A stretch of DNA of 37,170 nucleotides from positions 1-37,170 of the forward strand of contig CAJUPI010000027.1 in assembly GCA_910588125.1 (NCBI GenBank), read 5' to 3'. The position numbers and the translations under genes are program-made. Source of the stretch: an uncultured Lachnospiraceae bacterium. GTDB lineage: Bacteria > Bacillota > Clostridia > Lachnospirales > Lachnospiraceae. Of the stretch, positions 31,436 to 37,170 are shown piece after piece; within the stretch, counting starts at the first letter, position 1, and each line of letters starts with the position of its first letter. The notes under the pieces are model-generated. The model saw nothing but the letters and a program-made list of their open reading frames with translations, made no database searches and was not told the origin of the DNA.

Positions 31436-32731
31436 ATGGAAAATTCAGCAACAAATCCAGCCAATCGGATTGATTGGAGAACGGTGCTTGTGTTTGTATC
31501 GATTGCTTTCAGCTCCCAGTGTGGAGGCGGTTTCGCATCTGGTTCCACCCCATGGACGTATTTTTTCCGGAATACCGGTTTCTACGGGATGCTTCCCGTG
31601 GTGACACAGCCGTATTTCTGTCTATTTATGCCCTTTGCCGTGGCAGCTATCAACTGTTTTGCTATTTATTTCTTTATGAAGTTCGCTATGGATTTTCGTA
31701 CCTTTGATTACAGCAATTTTCTGGCAAAATATGGCTCCCGTTTTTGCGGGGGGATTTTTGCCAAGCCGATGCAATATATCTATGAATTCAACTTTAACTG
31801 GCTGTTGATCGTATGTATGGCACTGGCATATTCCACTTCCGGTTCTGCCTTGCAGGAGCTTACCGGGATTCCGTATCTGGCATCCACGCTGATTATCGGT
31901 GTGATCATGTTTGTCCTTTGTATGAAAGGGACAGATTTGGTGCGTAAAAATGCCGTATTTATGAGTGCGGTGATATTCATTGCCCTGGTAGCTGTACACA
32001 TTCCTAATATTATTTTTAATGTGGCTTCGGGAAGGCTGAGCAATGAGATGGGAATTATGTCCCAGTTGCTTAATGATGATATTGCAGCAGGAGTGGGAAG
32101 CTATATTAAGTATTTGCTGGTAGCATTCTGTTGGGCTTATATCTTTTCCGGACAGAATCTGGCCGGTTTTGGCGCATATGTGAATCATGCACAGCTGTTT
32201 ACCAACAAAAGGACCTTGCGTTGGGCTGTGGTGTTGTCAGTGATTGCCAACTGGGCGTTTCTGGAGATGAACGTAATTAATCTGGCATCCAACTACTCTG
32301 CTGTATATGACGGATGGGCAAACGGAAGAGCAGTCTATACTATCCTGGTAGTTCAGAACGGATTTGGCTCCGGCGCCATCAAGGCTGTGTTGCTGACATT
32401 AATTACGATTGCGATCTTTTTTGCCACCATTTCTACAGCTATCAACTATGCACAGGGCTTTAACGATCGGATTTTGAACTGGTATCAGAAGATGAAGAAT
32501 GAAGATCCGAAGGTATCTGCTGAAAAGCGTAATAAGCGGGGAGCAGTCCTGACATTGCTTTATGTTATTCTGACCTGGGCAGTATCGCAGATGGGGCTTA
32601 CGGCACTGGTGTCAAAGGGTCTGACCTTTGCTTCCATCATTACCCTGTTTACGTTGATTATTCCAACAATCCTGAACGTCGTTATCAAATGGCCGGATGC
32701 GGATTATGCACATTTGAAAAAGGAAAAATAG
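31436..32731 (+). CDS. YkvI-like amino-acid/organocation-superfamily permease
   Basis: A 431-residue membrane protein with about eleven hydrophobic segments. The first helix carries VFVSIAFSSQCGGGFASGST, the GGGFASG form of the unwound-helix substrate/ion site seen in YkvI-type relatives of LeuT-fold transporters. It then runs through repeated helices (LLIVCMALAYSTSGSALQEL; TLIIGVIMFVLCM; LTLITIAIFFATISTAINYAQGF) and ends with a basic tail (HLKKEK). It probably imports or exchanges the substrate of the CoA pathway. The start at 31436 is chosen because AAAGGGG (31421-31427) lies eight bases before it; an in-frame TTG-type extension to 31361 is polar and lacks a ribosome site. The specific substrate is unknown. 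Confidence 0.65.
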   Translation: MENSATNPANRIDWRTVLVFVSIAFSSQCGGGFASGSTPWTYFFRNTGFYGMLPVVTQPYFCLFMPFAVAAINCFAIYFFMKFAMDFRTFDYSNFLAKYGSRFCGGIFAKPMQYIYEFNFNWLLIVCMALAYSTSGSALQELTGIPYLASTLIIGVIMFVLCMKGTDLVRKNAVFMSAVIFIALVAVHIPNIIFNVASGRLSNEMGIMSQLLNDDIAAGVGSYIKYLLVAFCWAYIFSGQNLAGFGAYVNHAQLFTNKRTLRWAVVLSVIANWAFLEMNVINLASNYSAVYDGWANGRAVYTILVVQNGFGSGAIKAVLLTLITIAIFFATISTAINYAQGFNDRILNWYQKMKNEDPKVSAEKRNKRGAVLTLLYVILTWAVSQMGLTALVSKGLTFASIITLFTLIIPTILNVVIKWPDADYAHLKKEK

Positions 32732-32783
32732 GAAGAAAAAAGCTTGAACAGGAAATATAATTATTATACGAGGAGGATATGAT

Positions 32784-34085
32784 ATGTTATCGGGAATTGG
32801 TTTGATTATCGCCGTTGCCCTGCTGATTTTTATGATTATAAAGGGTGTGGATATGATCACGGCATCCGTGATTACGGCAGCTATTATTCTTGTTACCAGC
32901 GGATTGAATTTCTGGGAGGGGCTTTTGACCACCTTTTCAGAAGGAGCGGGAAGCTTTTGTACCCAGTGGTTTTTGATTTTAGCTTTGGGCGGTATCTTTG
33001 GTGAACTGGTAAATCAGACAGGGCTGGCGACCAAGATTGCCAAATCTCTGTCCGATGCCCTGGGCGCAAAAAGAGTCGGCTTGATCATGATGATTTGTAC
33101 ATTCTTTATCACAATGCTGGGTATCAACGGTTACATCATGGTATTCGTGCTGTACCCGATTGCTGACAATCTGCTTCGGGAAAATAAAATGGATCGCCGG
33201 TTGCTGCCTTTCCTGATGATCTGCGGCGGAGCGAATGCTAATGGATTTGCTTTTTCCATGGATATCTGTAACGTGCTTCCGAGCAATTTCTTTGGGACTT
33301 CTTTGGGAGTAGCCCCGGGGCTGGCAGTCGTGTTCTCCGTAATCACCTGTGTCTGGTATGTGCTGTACTTTAACTATGCCCAGAAGAAGAGCATGGCAAA
33401 GTATTCGGAAAAAGAGCTTTTGGATATGTATAAATCAGAGAATGCCATTATGAAAGACGAGGATCTTCCGGGTCTGTTAATTTCTCTGCTTCCCTTTGTT
33501 CTGGTGCTGGCAGTGGTTGTGGCAACCACCAGCATGGGGACCTCCACCAGCTTGACGGCTGCTCTGTTAGTCGGTGTGATGGTGATTATTGTTACTCAGT
33601 TTAAAAAGATCAAGAATTTGAAGACATCTGTAAAAAGCGGCGCCAATTCTGGTTTGGGTACCATGCTTACCGTGGCGGCGGTTATCGGCCTTTCACGGGT
33701 GCTGACCCAGGCTCCTGCATTTGCAGCTGTACAGCAGTTTGTACTGGGCATCAGCCTGCCAATCTATCTAAAGACCTGGCTGGGAACTATGATCTGCGGC
33801 GCATTAACCGGTTCGGCAATTTCTGCGGAGACATTGTTCTTGGAGAGCTTTGGTAAAGCATTCCTGGATATGGGAGCCAATGTAAATGCTCTGCACAGAA
33901 TTGTTGTGGAAGCAGGTATTACGCTGAATAAGCTGCCCAATGCCTCACCGGTGGTTATGGAGACTTCTGTCTGTGAATGTACGCTTGCAGAAAGCTACAA
34001 GCATGTGGTGCTTGGATCTACGATTCCTTGTATTATCGCTGGTTTTATCATTTCTATGATGGCGACTATGGGAATTATATTCTAA
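32784..34085 (+). CDS. GntP-family permease for a small organic acid
   Basis: A 433-residue integral membrane protein with about twelve hydrophobic segments, beginning LSGIGLIIAVALLIFMIIKGVDMITASVITA. Features shared with GntP/CitMHS-type carriers are WFLILALGGIFGELVNQTGLATKIAKSL near residue 62, the GLIMMICTFFITMLGINGYIMVFVLYPI block, and ASPVVMETSVCECTLAESYKHVV near the C-terminus. The family exports or imports gluconate, hydroxy acids and similar carboxylates with protons. GAGGAGGATATGAT precedes the ATG. It is the second transporter of the island, and a terminator-like hairpin follows, so the long operon probably ends here. Confidence 0.75.
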   Translation: MLSGIGLIIAVALLIFMIIKGVDMITASVITAAIILVTSGLNFWEGLLTTFSEGAGSFCTQWFLILALGGIFGELVNQTGLATKIAKSLSDALGAKRVGLIMMICTFFITMLGINGYIMVFVLYPIADNLLRENKMDRRLLPFLMICGGANANGFAFSMDICNVLPSNFFGTSLGVAPGLAVVFSVITCVWYVLYFNYAQKKSMAKYSEKELLDMYKSENAIMKDEDLPGLLISLLPFVLVLAVVVATTSMGTSTSLTAALLVGVMVIIVTQFKKIKNLKTSVKSGANSGLGTMLTVAAVIGLSRVLTQAPAFAAVQQFVLGISLPIYLKTWLGTMICGALTGSAISAETLFLESFGKAFLDMGANVNALHRIVVEAGITLNKLPNASPVVMETSVCECTLAESYKHVVLGSTIPCIIAGFIISMMATMGIIF

Positions 34086-34108
34086 TATTGCTTATCACTG
34101 CGCCGTTA

Positions 34109-34139
34109 CAGGCTTTTGGATTTTCCGAAAGCCTGTTTG
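34109..34139 (+). terminator. Terminator-like hairpin after the GntP-family permease
   Basis: CAGGCTTT (34109-34116) pairs with AAAGCCTG (34128-34135), extended by GGA/TCC across one mismatch, around a TTT loop. It is followed only by TTTGACG, so efficiency may be modest. Confidence 0.55.
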
Positions 34140-34171
34140 ACGTAGTAGTGGAATACATGTGGAGGAAAAAC

Positions 34172-35059
34172 ATGAACTTATCACAGCTTTATTACTTTAA
34201 AAAGCTGGCGGAGCTGCAGCATTATACCAAAGCTGCAAAGGAATTGTATATCAGTCAACCCAGTCTCAGCGATTCTATGTCTTCTCTGGAAAAAGAGCTT
34301 GGAGTGGCATTGTTTCAGAAAGAAGGAAGAACAACACGGCTCACCAAGTATGGAAGCGAGTTTTATGACCATGTAACGGCCGCCTTAAGAGAGCTGGAGC
34401 ACGGAATTGCGCTCGTAAAACGCCATTCCGGACAGATCGGCGGAACGGTGGATGTCGGTTGTATTCCGACATTGCTGGGGGATTACTTGGCGGCGGCGAT
34501 CAATAATTATTCGACATTTCATAATCCGATGACAAAATTTTCCGTGTATCAGGGCGTAACGCTGGATATCATTCCCCGGGTAAAATCGGGACAATATGAT
34601 CTGGGCTTTTGTTCTATGGTGGAAAATGAACCGGATCTGGTGTTTGTGCCAATCACAACACAGGAGCTGATTATCGTAGTGAATAATGAGCATCCTCTGG
34701 CAAGGCAGAAAGGTGTATATCTGAAAGAATTAAAGCCATATTTAGTTACTACTTACCGCCTGGATATTCCGATTGGGCAGGTGGTGCAAAAGCAATTGAA
34801 GCCAAACCAGATAGAAGCATCGTATCTCTATGACAGTGAGATTACCATATGCGGGCTGGTGTCCAGGAAACCTATGGTGGGCCTGGTGGCAAGAACGCCA
34901 TATCAGAGACAGTTCGATAATCTGGTGGAATTGGAGCTTTTAGACGTGCCGAAAGATGCCAGACTGGTCTATATGGTGTATAGCAAGAAGAATTTTATTA
35001 CCTCGGCGGTAGAGGCTTTTGCTGACTATATGGTTGCAAATGAAATGAATCTGCCATGA
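34172..35059 (+). CDS. LysR-family transcriptional regulator
   Basis: A 295-residue LysR regulator. The N-terminal winged helix-turn-helix is clear (LSQLYYFKKLAELQHYTKAAKELYISQPSLSDSMSSLEKELGVALFQKEGRTTRLTKYG, residues 3-62). The effector-binding domain follows, with GTVDVGCIPTLLGDYLAAAI, YDLGFCSMVENEPDLVFVPITTQELIIVVNNEHPLA and SRKPMVGLVARTP. It is probably the regulator of the CoA redox island and of aroE, whose gene begins 65 bases downstream. The start at 34172 is selected because GGAGGAAAAAC lies directly before it; a longer frame from 33977 overlaps the permease gene. The effector is presumably a carboxylic acid. Confidence 0.92.
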   Translation: MNLSQLYYFKKLAELQHYTKAAKELYISQPSLSDSMSSLEKELGVALFQKEGRTTRLTKYGSEFYDHVTAALRELEHGIALVKRHSGQIGGTVDVGCIPTLLGDYLAAAINNYSTFHNPMTKFSVYQGVTLDIIPRVKSGQYDLGFCSMVENEPDLVFVPITTQELIIVVNNEHPLARQKGVYLKELKPYLVTTYRLDIPIGQVVQKQLKPNQIEASYLYDSEITICGLVSRKPMVGLVARTPYQRQFDNLVELELLDVPKDARLVYMVYSKKNFITSAVEAFADYMVANEMNLP

Positions 35060-35124
35060 AAAGAGTTGCAGGACAATTGGGAGCATGATATGATAATTTT
35101 ATTGGGTAAAAGGAGGATATAGCT

Positions 35125-35991
35125 ATGGCAATTAACGGACATACAAGATTACTGGCTTTGATTGGAAGCCCGGTGGGACATTCCGGCTCTCCGGCAATGC
35201 AAAATTACAGTTGCGAGAGGACTGGCGTTGACGGTGCATATTTGGCATTTGACATTAAAGAAGAACAGACAAAAGAGGCATTTGATGCATTGCGGCTGCT
35301 GAATGTACAGGGTTTCAATGTGACAATGCCCTGCAAGACGGCAGCAGCGGCTTGTTGTGATGAGCTGTCAAAAGCGGCGGAGCTGATCGGGGCGGTTAAT
35401 ACGGTGGTGAATGAGAATGGCAAAATGGTGGGATATATCACGGACGGCCAGGGCTGGGTGCGCAATTGCCGGGAGAACGGTGTGGAGATCGCCGGAAAGA
35501 AGATGACGATTGTAGGCTCTGGCGGAGCGGCTACGGCAATAGAGATTACGGCGGCCCTGGAGGGGATCCGGGAGCTTTCGATTTTTGCAATCAAAGATTC
35601 TTTCTTTGCCAATGCAGAAGCTACCGTGGAGAAAATCCGTACCCATGTGCCGGAATGTACGGTGAATTTATATGATTTGGCTGACAAAGAGAAATTTTAT
35701 CAGGAAATTGCCAGCAGCGACATTTTTACCAATGCAACGCGAGTGGGAATGAAGCCTATGGATAATGAGAGCCTGATTGAAGATAAGAGTGCGTTCCGGA
35801 AGGATCTGGTAGTGACGGACGTGGTGTACAATCCCCGGGAAACGCGGATGATCAAAGAGGCAAAGGAAGCAGGCTGCAAAGCGATTCCCGGAGTCGGGAT
35901 GCTTCTATGGCAAGGGGCCGAGGGATTTAAGCTGTTTACCGGTAATGAGATGCCGGCTGCTGAAGTGATGGAAAAATTCTTTAAGGATTAA
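35125..35991 (+). CDS. Shikimate/quinate dehydrogenase family protein
   Basis: A 288-residue NAD(P)-dependent oxidoreductase of the AroE/YdiB family. The substrate loop is GSPVGHSGSPAMQN (residues 14-27, Ser20 and Ser22 being the usual carboxylate-binding serines). The catalytic pair is Lys71 in NVTMPCK and Asp107 in ITDGQGW, matching the conserved Lys and Asp of E. coli AroE. GAVNTVV (residues 89-95) and the dinucleotide loop VGSGGAATAIEI (near 130) complete the signature, with a C-terminal PGVGMLLWQGAEGFKLFTG. The usual NVTxPHK histidine is Cys. Its location beside a LysR gene and a CoA redox operon, away from other aromatic genes, suggests a catabolic role on quinate, shikimate or a related cyclic acid. 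AAAAGGAGGATATAGCT precedes the ATG. Confidence 0.85.
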   Translation: MAINGHTRLLALIGSPVGHSGSPAMQNYSCERTGVDGAYLAFDIKEEQTKEAFDALRLLNVQGFNVTMPCKTAAAACCDELSKAAELIGAVNTVVNENGKMVGYITDGQGWVRNCRENGVEIAGKKMTIVGSGGAATAIEITAALEGIRELSIFAIKDSFFANAEATVEKIRTHVPECTVNLYDLADKEKFYQEIASSDIFTNATRVGMKPMDNESLIEDKSAFRKDLVVTDVVYNPRETRMIKEAKEAGCKAIPGVGMLLWQGAEGFKLFTGNEMPAAEVMEKFFKD

Positions 35992-36054
35992 TGTTTTTGA
36001 TGCCATGATGTTGGGGGCAAAAAGTTATTAAATTAGTTTCAAAATATTCAGCAT

Positions 36055-36251
36055 CGCCCGTTATTCTTCTATCTTGTGTCCGGATGGTTCATGTACACAG
36101 TCTGCTATTAACGGACAAAGTCCGCCAATAGCAGCAATGTCATTAAGTTTAGTTCTGGCGTACCTTCTGAGAAAATTAACTAAATGACATTGCTGGCATC
36201 AGGCAGTATGTTCGTGGACAGCCGGGCACAAGATAAAAGAAATGACGGGCG
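36055..36251. repeat. Repeat family A, copy 2, with a nested family B element
   Basis: CGCCCGTTATTCTTCTATCT at the left pairs with AGATAAAAGAAATGACGGGCG at the right, and the apex ACGGAC-AAA-GTCCGC (36111-36125) is the same as in copy 1. The right arm is interrupted by a 58-base element (36135-36192). The far left outer arm (36012-36054) is degraded relative to copy 1, whereas sequence to about 36275 on the right (GCGGCGCCCTCTCG) may be the matching outer arm. The 35992-36054 stretch holds nothing else recognisable. Confidence 0.7.
36135..36192 (+). repeat. Repeat family B, copy 2 (internally deleted, 58 bases)
   Basis: CAATGTCATTAAGTTTAGTT at the left and AATTAACTAAATGACATTG at the right are terminal inverted repeats. 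The 24 bases GGCGTACCTTCTGAGAAAATTAAC are identical to copy 1, but the internal CCATGG...CCATGG palindrome is missing. Confidence 0.75.
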
Positions 36252-36361
36252 GTTTGTTTTGCGGCGCCCTCTCGCCTTTTTAAAACGTACTTATTAAAAC
36301 GGATAAGTTCGCTATTTGATAGTAATCCAATAATCGAATTTGAAAAAAATAAAAAAATGTA

Positions 36362-36390
36362 TTGCAATAAGGCCATAATTATGGTATTAT
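36362..36390 (+). promoter_or_regulatory. Promoter of the toxin-antitoxin operon with operator palindrome
   Basis: TTGCAA (36362-36367) and TATTAT (36385-36390) are separated by 17 bases, with TGG before the -10 as an extended element. CCATAATTATGG (36373-36384), a perfect 12-bp palindrome, fills the spacer and ends at the -10, a position expected for autorepression by the antitoxin. Confidence 0.6.
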
Positions 36391-36417
36391 TAAGGCTATA
36401 TAAAGGGAGGTGATGAC

Positions 36418-36678
36418 ATGCCGCAGATTATTCCTATTAAAGAACTAAAAAACACCTCAGAAATATCTGAATTATGCCACAATACAAAAGGACCGGTTTT
36501 TATTACAAAAAATGGATATGGAGATATGGCGATTATGAGTATGGAGATTTACGAAAGTATGATGAAGCAGCTTGCGATGTATCAGGATCTGGAGTTGTCT
36601 GAGAAGCAGGTTGAAGAAGGAAAGATGAGAGATGCCAGGAAGTCCCTGGCAGAGATGAGGACAAAGTATGGGTTATGA
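36418..36678 (+). CDS. Type II antitoxin, Phd/YefM family
   Basis: An 86-residue protein with the Phd/YefM N-terminal fold: MPQIIPIKELKN, then SEISELCHNTKGPVFITKNGYGDMAIMSMEIYESM (residues about 15-49), and a charged C-terminal helix (SEKQVEEGKMRDARKSLAEMRTKYGL) that normally wraps the toxin. It binds its own promoter, where a 12-bp palindrome is visible, and neutralises the downstream toxin. GGGAGGTGATGAC precedes the ATG. It overlaps the toxin gene by 11 bases, so the two are translated together. Confidence 0.88.
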   Translation: MPQIIPIKELKNTSEISELCHNTKGPVFITKNGYGDMAIMSMEIYESMMKQLAMYQDLELSEKQVEEGKMRDARKSLAEMRTKYGL

Positions 36679-36982
36679 ACTGATGGTAACAGAGCGGGCG
36701 GAGGAGCTGCTTGACAGTTTGATATACTACATCCTGTTTGAGCTGGAGAATCAACCGGCGGCACTTCGCCTTTTAGACGGGATTCAGAAGATATATTGCC
36801 GCCTGGAGCTAAACCCATTACAGTTTCCGGTGAGCTGTGATGGGTATTTATCAGGCAAGGGCTATCATGAGGCAATTGTGCCGGGAATGAATTATATGGT
36901 GGTGTTCGATATAGATGGCCAGACGGTTATTATTTTAGGAATTTTTCATCGATTAGAGAATTTTCGAATAAGATTGTTGTGA
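36668..36982 (+). CDS. Type II toxin, RelE/ParE superfamily
   Basis: A 104-residue basic-to-neutral protein: YELMVTERAEELLDSLIYYILFELENQPAALRLLDGIQKIYCRLELNPLQFP (the two N-terminal helices and following loop), then GYHEAIVPGMNYMVVFDIDGQTVIILGIFHRLENFRIRLL, the terminal beta-sheet with the typical Y.v.y.id....i..I.H.r. pattern. Members cleave ribosome-bound mRNA (RelE) or poison gyrase (ParE); sequence alone does not decide which. The ATG at 36668 lies inside the antitoxin gene, preceded by GAGATGAGGACAAAGT. Confidence 0.85.
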   Translation: MGYELMVTERAEELLDSLIYYILFELENQPAALRLLDGIQKIYCRLELNPLQFPVSCDGYLSGKGYHEAIVPGMNYMVVFDIDGQTVIILGIFHRLENFRIRLL

Positions 36983-36994
36983 TAAGATTGATTC

Positions 36995-37013
36995 AAAGAC
37001 GATTCTGTCTTTT
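36995..37013 (+). terminator. Weak hairpin after the toxin gene
   Basis: AAAGAC (36995-37000) and GTCTTT (37007-37012) with a 6-base loop, ending in a short T-run. Marginal as a terminator. Confidence 0.3.
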
Positions 37014-37054
37014 ATCTGGCGTATCGCCAAAATTTCAGGAATGAGTGCAAATAA

Positions 37055-37170
37055 CAATGTCATTAAATTAATTTTCTCAGAAGGTACGCCATGGAAAAAG
37101 GCGTGGGAAGAGGCTGAAAAATGGTCTGCCGCTTTTTCCGGTTTCGGGATCAAGAATTCCTAAAATCACT
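37055..37170 (-). repeat. Repeat family B, copy 3 (inverted, running to the window edge)
   Basis: CAATGTCATTAAATTAATTTTCTCAG and AAGGTACGCCATGGAAAAAG (37055-37100) match the reverse complement of the right half of copy 1, and GGTCTGCCGCTTTTTCC near 37124-37139 matches its inner palindrome arm. Similarity fades after about 37140; the expected left end would lie just beyond the window. Confidence 0.65.

Noticed and set aside
33977..34171. N-terminal extension of the LysR gene
   Set aside because: It overlaps the permease gene in another frame; a strong ribosome site and the canonical LysR start lie at 34172.

Overview
The window looks like chromosome from a Gram-positive anaerobic Clostridia species, most likely a gut Lachnospiraceae. 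This is inferred from AGGAGG-type ribosome sites, choline-binding-type cell-wall repeats, a serC-serA-DUF1015 operon, TctABC remnants, and acyl-CoA dehydrogenase/EtfBA genes next to a FldA/HadA-like CoA-transferase. No rRNA, tRNA, CRISPR array, transposase or phage gene is visible, so the assignment rests on protein resemblance and style only.

Layout. (1) 80-728: a small secreted cell-wall-binding repeat protein with its own promoter and terminator. (2) 966-9240: an amino-acid biosynthesis run on the + strand, leuB-ilvD-ilvB (branched chain) followed by serC-serA-DUF1015 (serine). (3) 9282-14656: an AraC-type regulator, a giant-hairpin repeat, then a decayed catabolic operon: intact tctC and tctB, tctA cut off after about 97 codons and joined to the 3' end of a DapA-family aldolase gene, a dehydrogenase-like remnant, and an intact four-carbon acid sugar kinase. 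(4) 14693-21335: a PHP phosphatase and a metallophosphoesterase on the - strand, divergent from an SsuCBA/TauCBA-type ABC importer, an amidohydrolase-like protein with an altered metal site, and a LacI regulator. (5) 21346-23189: a small palindromic repeat inserted in the lacI terminator, an intracellular subtilisin, a possible small RNA and a hotdog thioesterase. (6) 23332-35991: the most interesting block, a CoA-dependent redox island: acyl-CoA dehydrogenase, family III CoA-transferase, second acyl-CoA dehydrogenase, EtfB, EtfA, acyl-CoA ligase, a desulfoferrodoxin-like protein, a YkvI-like permease, a GntP-family permease, a LysR regulator and a shikimate-dehydrogenase-family enzyme. (7) 36055-37170: a second giant-hairpin repeat carrying a nested copy of the small repeat, a Phd/RelE-type toxin-antitoxin pair, and a third small-repeat copy at the window edge.

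How the genes work together. Block 6 has the parts list of caffeate reduction (CarABCDE of Acetobacterium) or of the aromatic reductive Stickland pathway (FldA, AcdA, EtfBA) but lacks a FldBC-type dehydratase. I infer import of an unsaturated or hydroxylated carboxylic acid, CoA activation by ligase then CoA-transferase, and flavin-dependent reduction (or oxidation plus reduction) via Etf. The shikimate-dehydrogenase homologue and LysR gene hint at a quinate/shikimate-like cyclic acid; the substrate is not proven by the sequence.

Two interspersed repeat families (A: roughly 180-nt single giant hairpin; B: about 120-nt palindromic element with CAATGNCATT ends) occur only between genes and are nested in one place.
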